DNA of 6,778 nucleotides, taken from Bryobacteraceae bacterium (GTDB taxonomy: Bacteria > Acidobacteriota > Terriglobia > Bryobacterales > Bryobacteraceae). Positions 1-6,333 of the stretch are shown here, in pieces. Positions within the stretch are counted from its first letter, which is position 1, and each line of letters starts with the position of its first letter. The DNA is taken from NCBI GenBank assembly GCA_947456995.1, contig CANGVB010000203.1:1-6778 (forward strand), in the 5' to 3' direction. A program made the position numbers and the translations under genes. The notes under the pieces are model-generated. The model saw only the letters and a program-made list of their open reading frames with translations. It was not told the origin of the DNA and searched no databases.

Positions 1-718
1 GCATCCCCGGGAGGCTCAGGATTGGCGTGTGTTCCAGGCCATCGTAGAGAATGTGCTCATAGATCTCGTCAGTGATCGCGATGGCATCGAATTCCTGACA
101 GAGGCCGGCGATGAAACCAAGTTCTTCGCGGCTAAAGACACGGCCCGTCGGATTATTGGGCGTGTTGATGATGATGGCCTTGGTCTTGGAATTGAAAGCG
201 CGCCGCAGCTCATCCGGGTCGAAGGTCCAGTGTGGTGCGTGCAGGGTAACCAGGCGGCGAGTGGCCCCGCAGATCTGCGTGTCGGGGAAATAGTTTTCGT
301 AGAAGGGCTCAAATACGATTACTTCGTCGCCAGGATTGGTAGTGGCAAGAAGCGTGGCAATCATGGCCTCGGTGGAGCCACAGGTGACAGTGATTTCAGT
401 CTCGGGGTCGAAGCTGAGCCCATATGTACTTTGATACTTGCGGGCAATGGCGTCGCGAAAGGGCTTCAGGCCCCAGGTGATTGGGTACTGGTTGATGTCA
501 GCATTGATGGCGTCGATAGCGGCCTGCTTGATACTGGCCGGAGCGGGAAAGTCTGGAAAGCCCTGAGCAAGGTTTACAGCGCCGTATTTGTTCGCCAGTC
601 GCGACATTTCGCGAATCACGCTTTCAACAAAATGTTCGGTGCGGTCTGAGGCGAAGCGGGGACGCCGCTCGAAACTATTGTTTGCCTGTACGCCGCTGCG
701 CGGGGTTAGAATCGCCAT
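1..718 (-). CDS. Class I/II PLP-dependent aminotransferase, N-terminal part (3' end outside window)
   Basis: Predicted cytosolic pyridoxal-phosphate enzyme that moves an amino group between an amino acid and a 2-oxo acid. It most resembles the kynurenine/methionine/aspartate aminotransferase branch of fold type I. The window holds 239 codons. Visible motifs are NLAQGFPDFPAP (residues 49-60), NQYPITWG (76-83), CGSTEAM (113-119, the phosphate-binding turn), NTPNNPTG (185-192) and TDEIYEHILYDG (216-227). In these, D217 and Y220 match the residues that contact the PLP ring nitrogen and O3'. The Schiff-base lysine should lie beyond base 1 and is not seen. The ATG at 718 is chosen because it is the only standard start upstream of the conserved core; the next in-frame candidate, GTG at 619, would leave only 15 residues before NLAQGF. 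This start overlaps the transglycosylase gene by 44 bp and has a Shine-Dalgarno-like GGGAG directly against the ATG, which is unusually close. Substrate specificity cannot be read from this fragment. Confidence 0.93.
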   Translation of the reverse strand, partial: MAILTPRSGVQANNSFERRPRFASDRTEHFVESVIREMSRLANKYGAVNLAQGFPDFPAPASIKQAAIDAINADINQYPITWGLKPFRDAIARKYQSTYGLSFDPETEITVTCGSTEAMIATLLATTNPGDEVIVFEPFYENYFPDTQICGATRRLVTLHAPHWTFDPDELRRAFNSKTKAIIINTPNNPTGRVFSREELGFIAGLCQEFDAIAITDEIYEHILYDGLEHTPILSLPGM

Positions 719-2843
719 CTCCCGATGGTAAACCGGGAGCGGGCAAAATGGCGGCATCATTGCCATAGAGACGGCGATAGATTCCCGCATTCCGCATCAC
801 GCTCTGCACATAACCGCGCGTTTCGTTGAACGGAATCGACTCGACAAATTCGGCCGGGTCTTTGTATTCTCCACGCTGCAACCATTGCGTCACGCGGCCT
901 TTGCCGGCGTTGTAGCTCGCCAGAGCCTGCTCGAGGCTGCCACCCAGGCTATTCATCAAACTGCGCAAATAGTAACTGCCCATCTGCAAATTCACAGTTG
1001 GCTCAAAAAGCATCGATGGGGTAAAGCCCTTGATGCCAAGCCGGCGGGCCAGTTCGCGACCGGTTGCAGGCATAATCTGCGCGAGGCCATGCGCGTTTGA
1101 GCGAGAGATCACCTTTGCGCTGAATTCGCTCTCCTGCCGGATGAGCCCGGCCAACAAGTATGGGTCGAGTTCGTTCTTGAAAGAGTAGGTCAAGAGCGGA
1201 TCTTTGTAGGGCATCGGGTAGGCGAGCTTCCAGAGCGGAAGTGTTGCCGCGTTGATCGGAAGATTCAGGTAAGCCGGGAAGATGCTCTTCATATAGCGGA
1301 TTCCCTGATCGGGAGCGCCGCGGCGATTGGCCATTCGGGCGGCGGCCATTGCGAGCAAATGCGCCTGCTCAGTGCCCTTGGCATCATTACGCAACTCAAG
1401 CTCGGCGAAATCATAAAGGGCCCCGCGAGCCAGAAGATCTGCCCGGTTCATGCGCCGTTTGGTGGCGGCATTCGCTTCAAAATTCAGATGGACAGATTCG
1501 AGCGGAAACTTAAGCTCCTTAAGCATCGAGTCGATCGCAGACGATGGAGTCTGCGTCTGAAGTCCGCCTTGAAGAATCCGCTCGCGGCATAGCTCGGCGT
1601 AGAAATGATTCGGAAAGCTTTCGGTGGCCCGGCGATAGTAGCTCTTGGCTGCCGCCTTGTCGCGGCGCGCTTCTGCCGAGCGTCCTAGAAAGTAGAGCGC
1701 AGCCGAGGCGTGTTCCCCGTCCGGTTCTGCTCGCAATACACTTTCAAGCTTCTTCTCAGCACCCGGTCGCTGCAGAATGTAGTTCTGAACAGCTACCTTC
1801 CAGTCACAATCGCGCCCCTCGGGCCGATTGGAAAAGTCCACGGCACAAGCTTCGTATAGAGGCAAACTCTTGGTGTGGTCGCCCATCACCCAATACTGGC
1901 TGGCTGCGTTGGCAAGCGCCTCCAGGCGAAAACTGGACTTCGGATGTTTTTCACTCAACTCGCGCATGGCTACCGACATCGAGTCGTAAGCCTTCGCCCG
2001 GCGTGCCGCGAGTAATGCGTAGAAGAGGCGTTCGGCATCGGCTGCCGGATCCTTCACTTCAGTTGCGCTGAGCTTCGCGTAGGCTGTAGCAGTGCGCAAC
2101 CGGTAATCACAAACACCAATTCGCACTTTTGCCTGATCGAGCGAAGCGCCCTCGAGCCTTGGCAGCAGTGCCACAAATTCTGCGCGGGCCGAGCCTGCAT
2201 CGCCTTGATCGAGAAGACGATTGGCGCGCTCCAGCCTCTCGGTTGAACTCAGATCTGCAAGTGCGAGAAACTTGACGCTTTCCTGCGCTTCAGGCGACTT
2301 CGGCCATTGGCAAAGAACCGTCGAAAACCAGCGCCGTGCGGCTTGAGGCTGGTTCTTTCGCTGCGATGAAACTCCAGAGTAGTGGGCAAATTGCGCTGGC
2401 GTCAGTTGCTTTTGAAAGCGAGCAAGCAGCGCGTCCATTCGTGCAATTTCGCCAAGCTCTGCTGCGCTCTTGAGGCCAAGCAGGGCAGCCCGGCCATGCA
2501 GCGGACTTTCCCCAATCTGCAGCACTCGCTCTGCGTCAGCCAGTGCCGCGCTGAAGTCTTTAGCCGTGAACTCCGTGGAAGCCACCATCCAATCGACATA
2601 ATCTGAAATTTCTGGAAGCAGCGGCCGGGCGGCGCGAAGCTTGTCGATCGCGCTGGTGTCGCCATTAAACAAAAGCAGCCGGGCCAGTGCCCCTTCAGCA
2701 TCTTTGGGATGCTTCAGCAGGAACTGCTCCACGGCTGCTCTGTTTGCCGGTATCGGCTTGTCTCGAAAACTGCGGGCCAAAGGCTCAAGCGTCTGGGCAT
2801 ATAGCCCAAAGCTCAAGGCCAAAAGAATCGCCGCAGGTCTCAT
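675..2843 (-). CDS. slt: Soluble lytic murein transglycosylase (Slt70-like), exported
   Basis: Predicted periplasmic enzyme that cleaves the MurNAc-GlcNAc bond of peptidoglycan and leaves 1,6-anhydro-MurNAc ends. The 722-residue product (E. coli Slt70 is about 645) starts with a short signal peptide: R2, a hydrophobic core of residues 4-15, and probable cleavage after A16 in GLYA|Q. Residues ~20-520 are Ala/Leu/Arg-rich TPR-like helices, matching the superhelical ring of Slt70. The catalytic SLT domain spans ~545-695: LIRQESEF with catalytic glutamate E571, then HGLAQIMPATG (585-595), SYNAGKGRV (643-651) and ESIPFNETRGYVQSVM (668-683). A longer frame opens at 2930, but the ATG at 2843 is preferred because the signal peptide begins there and the upstream gene stops just before it (TAA at 2850-2848, four bases between). 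No convincing Shine-Dalgarno precedes it, so translational coupling is likely. The polar tail after ~695 (GDGDSNPAQRRTGKQ) looks dispensable. Confidence 0.95.
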   Translation of the reverse strand: MRPAAILLALSFGLYAQTLEPLARSFRDKPIPANRAAVEQFLLKHPKDAEGALARLLLFNGDTSAIDKLRAARPLLPEISDYVDWMVASTEFTAKDFSAALADAERVLQIGESPLHGRAALLGLKSAAELGEIARMDALLARFQKQLTPAQFAHYSGVSSQRKNQPQAARRWFSTVLCQWPKSPEAQESVKFLALADLSSTERLERANRLLDQGDAGSARAEFVALLPRLEGASLDQAKVRIGVCDYRLRTATAYAKLSATEVKDPAADAERLFYALLAARRAKAYDSMSVAMRELSEKHPKSSFRLEALANAASQYWVMGDHTKSLPLYEACAVDFSNRPEGRDCDWKVAVQNYILQRPGAEKKLESVLRAEPDGEHASAALYFLGRSAEARRDKAAAKSYYRRATESFPNHFYAELCRERILQGGLQTQTPSSAIDSMLKELKFPLESVHLNFEANAATKRRMNRADLLARGALYDFAELELRNDAKGTEQAHLLAMAAARMANRRGAPDQGIRYMKSIFPAYLNLPINAATLPLWKLAYPMPYKDPLLTYSFKNELDPYLLAGLIRQESEFSAKVISRSNAHGLAQIMPATGRELARRLGIKGFTPSMLFEPTVNLQMGSYYLRSLMNSLGGSLEQALASYNAGKGRVTQWLQRGEYKDPAEFVESIPFNETRGYVQSVMRNAGIYRRLYGNDAAILPAPGLPSGDGDSNPAQRRTGKQ
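719..739 (-). promoter_or_regulatory. Inverted repeat abutting the aminotransferase start codon
   Basis: On the minus strand a perfect 6-bp stem, CTCCCG and CGGGAG, encloses a 9-nt loop (GTTTACCAT) and ends exactly one base before the ATG at 718. The 3' arm contains the only Shine-Dalgarno-like sequence for the aminotransferase. If the RNA folds, that site is hidden and becomes available when ribosomes finishing the transglycosylase melt the stem. This is the usual geometry of translational coupling. The repeat also encodes part of the transglycosylase C-terminal tail (APGLPSG), so it may be coincidental. The regulatory role is inference. Confidence 0.35.
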
Positions 2844-2847
2844 CCAT

Positions 2848-4446
2848 TTAGTGGTGGACGAGCGGACCAGGATAGTCTGGTCCCATAAGTTGCGGGTTAT
2901 GGATGGCGAGGGTCTCGACCAGCTCTCCATGTAGATCGTCTCTCATGTGCTGCTGCCCATCGAGGAACTGTGACAGGTAGCGCTCACGAGCCTCATCGAT
3001 TTCGCCCTTCAGACGAAGATAGATATTGGAATCGCGACGGCCCGACTTTACCGCATCGTCCTTGTAGAGGCGCATCTCAGCAACCTGCACACGGGCAAAG
3101 CGCTGGGCACGCATATGAAGTTCACGCTCTTCCTGGGACAAGTCATCCCAATTGAAGCTGCGCTCTGGCACTACAGCCACGGCTGGAGCACCCTCTCCAT
3201 TGACGGCAAAGGCGCCTACCGGAACCGGAACCTGCACGAAGGGATCGAGCGGCACGCCTTCAATCCCGACCGGGTTGATCGCACTGGCAATATTCACCAG
3301 GCTCGAAGCTTGAACCGCACGAGCAGCCCGGATACCGAGCAGGGTGAGGCCGGCGGAGGTAACCAAAGTTTCGACAGCACCAACTTCGAGCGGCTGATCA
3401 TTCGGCTCAAGATAAAGCAGAGCGGCAACGGTGTCTTGTACCAGCACGGGGAAGATAAAGCACTTGCCAGGGGTGGCATCCGGCCGAAGGCTCATCACAT
3501 AGGGCGAGACTTCAGAATCGCTACGAACAGCAACAACAACATCCTTCGATTCGAGCGAATTGTAGAATGCCGCGGCTTCTTCGAATTCCAGATCAAAGCC
3601 GGTTTCAAGTTCTCCAGACATGCCGCGCACGCCTTCGAGACTAAAGCGATCTTTGGTTACCAGGAAGAGCGCGCTTAGCGCACAATAAGGCTGTACCGCA
3701 TCGAGGAAGGCTTCCTTCCACTGCACACCATCGTTGGCACGACGGAATACACGCAGGGCCTGGCTCAACTGGAGACCAAGTTCGCGGCGAGCAGCGTCGC
3801 GCGTTTTCTCTGCCGTCTCTACGCGAACCTCTTCACGGGCCTGATCCACCATCGGAAGGAATTCTTCTTCCCAGGCGCTGCGCTCTAGCGCAACACGGGC
3901 GGGCACTTCTTCAGCAAGGCGGAGCGATACGCTTTCCTGCACTCGCTCGGGCAGGATCTCATTCAAGCGCTCTTGCACTCCACTTTCAATTCTGTCTGGA
4001 AGCACCTGAGCAAGCCGAAGCGCTACTTCGTCTTCGAGGCGCGCAGCAACCTGTACTTCCAGCTCCTGCTGGACAGCCTGCTCAATTCGCGCCGGCATCT
4101 CGGCTTCGAGACGCTCAGAAAGCTTGGCTTCCAGGGCCTCGTTTACCCGTTGATCAAACTCTTCATTCAGCGATTGAGCCTTGTGTTCTTCAAGGCGGGT
4201 TTGCCATTCGCCATCGAGGCGAGCCAGTACTTCTTGCTCAACTCGTTCGGTGAGGTAAACCTCATTCGCTGCAGTCAAATCTTCTTTGAGGCTGGCAAAT
4301 CGCATCTGGACGACACGCGCGATGTGATCACGCCATCCCGTCTCCAGCGTCTCGTGGACACGATCCACGTGCAGCTTCCAGGCTGCTTCAAATTGTTCAC
4401 CAGCAAGCCGCTGGGTTTCGTCAAAAAGGGAGTTCCATTCCGCCAT
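2848..4446 (-). CDS. Uncharacterised protein: proline-phased helical repeats, GAF-like domain, charged C-terminal helix
   Basis: I do not recognise this 532-residue protein by name. Residues 1-67 look helical and charged. Residues 68-207 carry an 8-residue periodicity (R-[LIV]-x3-[hydrophobic]-x2), organised from 112 into 16-residue units with prolines at 118, 150, 166, 182 and 198. Residues ~225-375 resemble a GAF domain: a helix, strands such as ALFLVTKDRFSLEGV (259-273), and FIFPVLVQDTVAALLYLE (330-347) before a closing helix, the usual GAF order. Residues 380-432 form a Val/Pro/Ala linker. Residues 433-495 are a charged helical segment with RAQRFARVQVAEMRLY (446-461); from memory, similar tails end other uncharacterised acidobacterial and deltaproteobacterial proteins, which I cannot verify. 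There is no signal peptide or membrane segment, so it is probably cytoplasmic. The start is supported by AAGAAGG (4454-4460) seven bases upstream of the ATG. It leads a compact trio with the transglycosylase and aminotransferase. A sensory or scaffold role is only a guess from the architecture. Confidence 0.9.
   Translation of the reverse strand: MAEWNSLFDETQRLAGEQFEAAWKLHVDRVHETLETGWRDHIARVVQMRFASLKEDLTAANEVYLTERVEQEVLARLDGEWQTRLEEHKAQSLNEEFDQRVNEALEAKLSERLEAEMPARIEQAVQQELEVQVAARLEDEVALRLAQVLPDRIESGVQERLNEILPERVQESVSLRLAEEVPARVALERSAWEEEFLPMVDQAREEVRVETAEKTRDAARRELGLQLSQALRVFRRANDGVQWKEAFLDAVQPYCALSALFLVTKDRFSLEGVRGMSGELETGFDLEFEEAAAFYNSLESKDVVVAVRSDSEVSPYVMSLRPDATPGKCFIFPVLVQDTVAALLYLEPNDQPLEVGAVETLVTSAGLTLLGIRAARAVQASSLVNIASAINPVGIEGVPLDPFVQVPVPVGAFAVNGEGAPAVAVVPERSFNWDDLSQEERELHMRAQRFARVQVAEMRLYKDDAVKSGRRDSNIYLRLKGEIDEARERYLSQFLDGQQHMRDDLHGELVETLAIHNPQLMGPDYPGPLVHH
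3826..4245 (-). repeat. Octad / 16-residue protein repeat inside the uncharacterised gene
   Basis: This encodes residues 68-207. Octads begin at residues 68, 76, 84, 92, 100 and 108, then after a 4-residue slip at 112, 120, 128, 136, 144, 152, 160, 168, 176 and 184. Position 1 is Arg in nearly all of them (exceptions S92, K108, E128). Position 2 is Leu/Val/Ile throughout, and position 6 is hydrophobic in nearly all. From 112 onward pairs form 16-residue units, for example RLAQVLPDRIESGVQE (144-159) and RLNEILPERVQESVSL (160-175). The two corresponding 48-bp DNA units differ at many positions, so the repeat is old or held by selection on the protein rather than a recent tandem duplication. Confidence 0.75.
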
Positions 4447-4474
4447 TGCAATTCCTTCTTTACTTCCATCGCCA

Positions 4475-4504
4475 GAATTAGAGAATCCCGGAATGAGGTG
4501 AAAA
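4475..4504 (-). promoter_or_regulatory. Weak candidate promoter upstream of the uncharacterised gene
   Basis: On the minus strand, TTTTCA (4504-4499) and TAATTC (4480-4475) are separated by 18 bases and could serve as poor -35 and -10 elements for the trio. Each matches the sigma-70 consensus only partly. The -35 candidate overlaps the hairpin region behind rpoD. The main support is position: a 114-bp gap in an otherwise compact stretch, 28 bases upstream of the start codon. Confidence 0.2.
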
Positions 4505-4522
4505 CCTTAGATCGATCTAGGT
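4501..4522 (-). terminator. Possible weak terminator after rpoD, built on a 12-bp palindrome
   Basis: The perfect palindrome TAGATCGATCTA lies at 4508-4519. On the minus strand it extends into a stem of ACCTAGA against TCTA-A-GGT, with one bulged A and a TCGA loop, followed by a short run of T (4504-4501). The shape suits an intrinsic terminator about 40 bases behind the rpoD stop, but the stem is A+T-rich and the U tract is only about four bases, so it would be weak. A binding site for a dimeric regulator of the downstream gene is an equal alternative. Confidence 0.3.
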
Positions 4523-4535
4523 AAGGTACGAAGAG

Positions 4536-4555
4536 CCGGGTTATGTATTGCCCGG
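4536..4555 (-). other. Small G+C-rich inverted repeat just behind the rpoD stop codon
   Basis: CCGGG and CCCGG form a 5-bp stem around a 10-nt A/T-rich loop, starting five bases after the rpoD TAG. No U tract follows on the minus strand (CTCTTCG), so it is not a convincing intrinsic terminator. It might protect the 3' end of the mRNA or act with the palindrome about 15 bases further downstream. Confidence 0.25.
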
Positions 4556-4560
4556 AAAAC

Positions 4561-6222
4561 CTATTCCTTGTTCTGTTTCTCTAGAAATGTCTTAAGGCGA
4601 TAGCTACGGCTGGGGTGCCGCAACTTGCGCAAAGCCTTGGCTTCAATCTGTCGAATTCGCTCGCGTGTGACAGCAAAATACTGCCCTACTTCCTCAAGCG
4701 TATGTTCGCTGCCATCCTGAAGGCCAAAACGCATCTTTACGATCTTCTCTTCGCGAGGGCTCAAAGTCTTCAATACTTCCGCCGTCTGCTCGCGCAGATT
4801 CAAATTGATCACCGCATCCGAAGGCGATCCAATTCGCTTGTCCACCAAAAAATCGCCGAGGTGAGACTCGTCCTCTTCGCCCACCGGGGTCTCCAGTGAA
4901 ATCGGCTCCTGGGCAATCCGCATCACTTTGCGCACCTTGTGCAGCGGCAACTCGAGACGCTTGGCCAGCTCTTCAGTAGTTGGCTCGCGGCCAAACTCCT
5001 GTTGCATCGCGCGCTGCGTGCGAATCAGTTTATTGATCGTTTCGATCATGTGCACCGGCACACGAATCGTACGGGCCTGATCGGCAATCGCGCGCGTAAT
5101 AGCCTGCCTTACCCACCAGGTGGCATAAGTCGAAAACTTGAATCCGCGCCGGTGGTCAAACTTCTCCACCGCTCGCATCAATCCGATATTGCCTTCCTGA
5201 ATCAGGTCGAGAAACTGCAAGCCACGATTGGTATAGCGCTTGGCAATCGAAACCACCAATCTCAAATTGGCCTCAATCAACTGCTTCTTGGCAACCAGCG
5301 CTTCCCCTTCGCTTCGCTCGACGATCTGCAATGTGCGCTTCAGGTCGGTTGCCGTCGCACCAGAGTCTTCTTCGATCTGCTGGATTCTGCCAGTGAGAAC
5401 TTTCAGATCCTTACGGAAATCCCCCTTGAGACTTCCTTCTTCCATCCGTCGCTGCGTGCGCGAAACTTCCCACTCGAGAGACTTCAACTGGTCCACTGCC
5501 TTACGAAGGCGCGTAACCAAACGGTTCAACAGCCAGGAACTCAGGCTGTGCTTGCGGATCTCGCGAGAGGCCTCAATAATCGTACGAGCCAGGAAGAACC
5601 GAAGCTTTCGATGCTCCTTTGGCTTCAGCACGCGTGAAATCGAACTCAATTTTTGCCGGGTCTGCTGCGCGCGGCGGGCAAGTGCCGCAACCGATTCGAT
5701 GCCCAGCATGAAGGCTTCTTCTTCGGGACGAATCAGATCTTCTTCGATTTCCTCAATCTCTTCTTCGGTGATATCCCGCTCTGGCCCTGCACCGTCGTTC
5801 AGGCTCAAGAGGTCATATATCGAAATCTCACCCTGTTCCAGATCATTCCGCATCTGAACCAGCTCGTTCACTACCAGCGGAGATCGCGACAGAACTTTGA
5901 GTACAGCTTTCTGGCCACGCTCAATCTTGCGAGCAAGTGAAATTTCCCCTTCGCGGGTTAACAGGGCAACGGTGCCCATTTCGCGCAGGTACATGCGAAC
6001 AGGGTCGTTGGTCTTCTCGATTAACTCAAGCGAGTCTTCTTCGTCAGCCCCTGCTTCTGCGGCTTCTGCACCAACTTCGTCGAGAGACGCGTCTTCAATA
6101 TCGCCATCCCGCTCAACAAAAGGTTCCACCTCGGCGAGCGACTCCATCTCGTCGATGCGGCGAATGACCTGTTCAGCCACTCCCTCGCTCATTTGGTCGC
6201 CGGTGCTAAATTCCTCATCCAT
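4561..6222 (-). CDS. rpoD: RNA polymerase primary sigma factor RpoD (sigma-70)
   Basis: Housekeeping sigma factor that directs core RNA polymerase to -10/-35 promoters. The 553 residues show region 1.2 at 72-104 ([20 protein letters not shown]), a long helical non-conserved spacer at ~105-310, and region 2 at ~311-387 with [33 protein letters not shown] and the -10-reading [20 protein letters not shown]. Region 3 follows at ~390-460, and region 4 at ~480-548 with the -35-reading helix-turn-helix [20 protein letters not shown]. This set and near-consensus sequence mark a group 1 sigma rather than an alternative one. AGGGA at 6234-6230, seven bases upstream, supports the ATG at 6222; the frame stays open to a TAG at 6291-6289 without another ATG, GTG or TTG. 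The ~65 residues before region 1.2 are strongly acidic and lack an obvious region 1.1 of the usual kind (GYLTYDEIN-like). dnaG lies immediately upstream, as in the macromolecular-synthesis operon. Confidence 0.98.
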   Translation of the reverse strand: MDEEFSTGDQMSEGVAEQVIRRIDEMESLAEVEPFVERDGDIEDASLDEVGAEAAEAGADEEDSLELIEKTNDPVRMYLREMGTVALLTREGEISLARKIERGQKAVLKVLSRSPLVVNELVQMRNDLEQGEISIYDLLSLNDGAGPERDITEEEIEEIEEDLIRPEEEAFMLGIESVAALARRAQQTRQKLSSISRVLKPKEHRKLRFFLARTIIEASREIRKHSLSSWLLNRLVTRLRKAVDQLKSLEWEVSRTQRRMEEGSLKGDFRKDLKVLTGRIQQIEEDSGATATDLKRTLQIVERSEGEALVAKKQLIEANLRLVVSIAKRYTNRGLQFLDLIQEGNIGLMRAVEKFDHRRGFKFSTYATWWVRQAITRAIADQARTIRVPVHMIETINKLIRTQRAMQQEFGREPTTEELAKRLELPLHKVRKVMRIAQEPISLETPVGEEDESHLGDFLVDKRIGSPSDAVINLNLREQTAEVLKTLSPREEKIVKMRFGLQDGSEHTLEEVGQYFAVTRERIRQIEAKALRKLRHPSRSYRLKTFLEKQNKE

Positions 6223-6265
6223 GATTGCTTCCCTGAAAAGTAGTTGAGTTAGCAGTGACGCTAGA

Positions 6266-6283
6266 CGAAACTTCCTTGTTTCG
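6266..6283. repeat. Inverted repeat in the rpoD leader
   Basis: CGAAAC (6266-6271) and GTTTCG (6278-6283) form a perfect 6-bp inverted repeat with a 6-base spacer, 44 bases upstream of the rpoD start. It lies immediately downstream of the candidate -10 element at 6291-6286, so it would sit around the transcription start or in the first bases of the leader. It could be an operator or an mRNA hairpin; at this length chance is also possible. Confidence 0.3.
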
Positions 6284-6285
6284 AC

Positions 6286-6312
6286 ACTCTAGCAAAAATT
6301 ACGCACCACCAA
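6286..6312 (-). promoter_or_regulatory. Candidate internal promoter for rpoD
   Basis: On the minus strand TTGGTG (6312-6307) and TAGAGT (6291-6286) resemble -35 and -10 boxes. The -10 candidate carries an upstream TGC, as in extended -10 promoters. The 15-base spacing is shorter than ideal, so recognition would lean on the extended -10. Separate rpoD promoters between dnaG and rpoD are known in other bacteria, which makes the location reasonable, but the match is modest. Confidence 0.25.
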
Positions 6313-6333
6313 CACCATGCCTTCGCTAGTGAT

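Noticed and set aside
29..649. A 206-codon plus-strand open frame
   Set aside because: It is antisense to the aminotransferase, whose minus-strand frame has clear family motifs along its whole length. The plus-strand translation resembles no family I know.
1544..2071. A 175-codon plus-strand open frame inside slt
   Set aside because: The translation is low in structure and rich in Arg, Ser and Pro, as expected for a shadow of a G+C-rich gene; slt is uninterrupted on the other strand.
2844..2930. Longer start for the transglycosylase at 2930
   Set aside because: It would add 29 residues before a good signal peptide and overlap the upstream gene by 83 bp. The ATG at 2843 fits both the export signal and the gene junction.
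3115..3678. A 187-codon plus-strand open frame inside the uncharacterised gene
   Set aside because: The opposite frame is a continuous 532-codon gene with a good ribosome binding site and domain structure. The plus-strand frame has no recognisable motif.
3826..4245. Recent tandem DNA repeat or minisatellite
   Set aside because: The protein repeats clearly every 16 residues, but the 48-bp DNA units I compared differ at many positions, so this is not a young nucleotide-level tandem array.
4939..5857. Overlapping plus-strand open frames of 232 and 205 codons inside rpoD
   Set aside because: They lie opposite a strongly conserved sigma factor, and neither translation shows a known domain.
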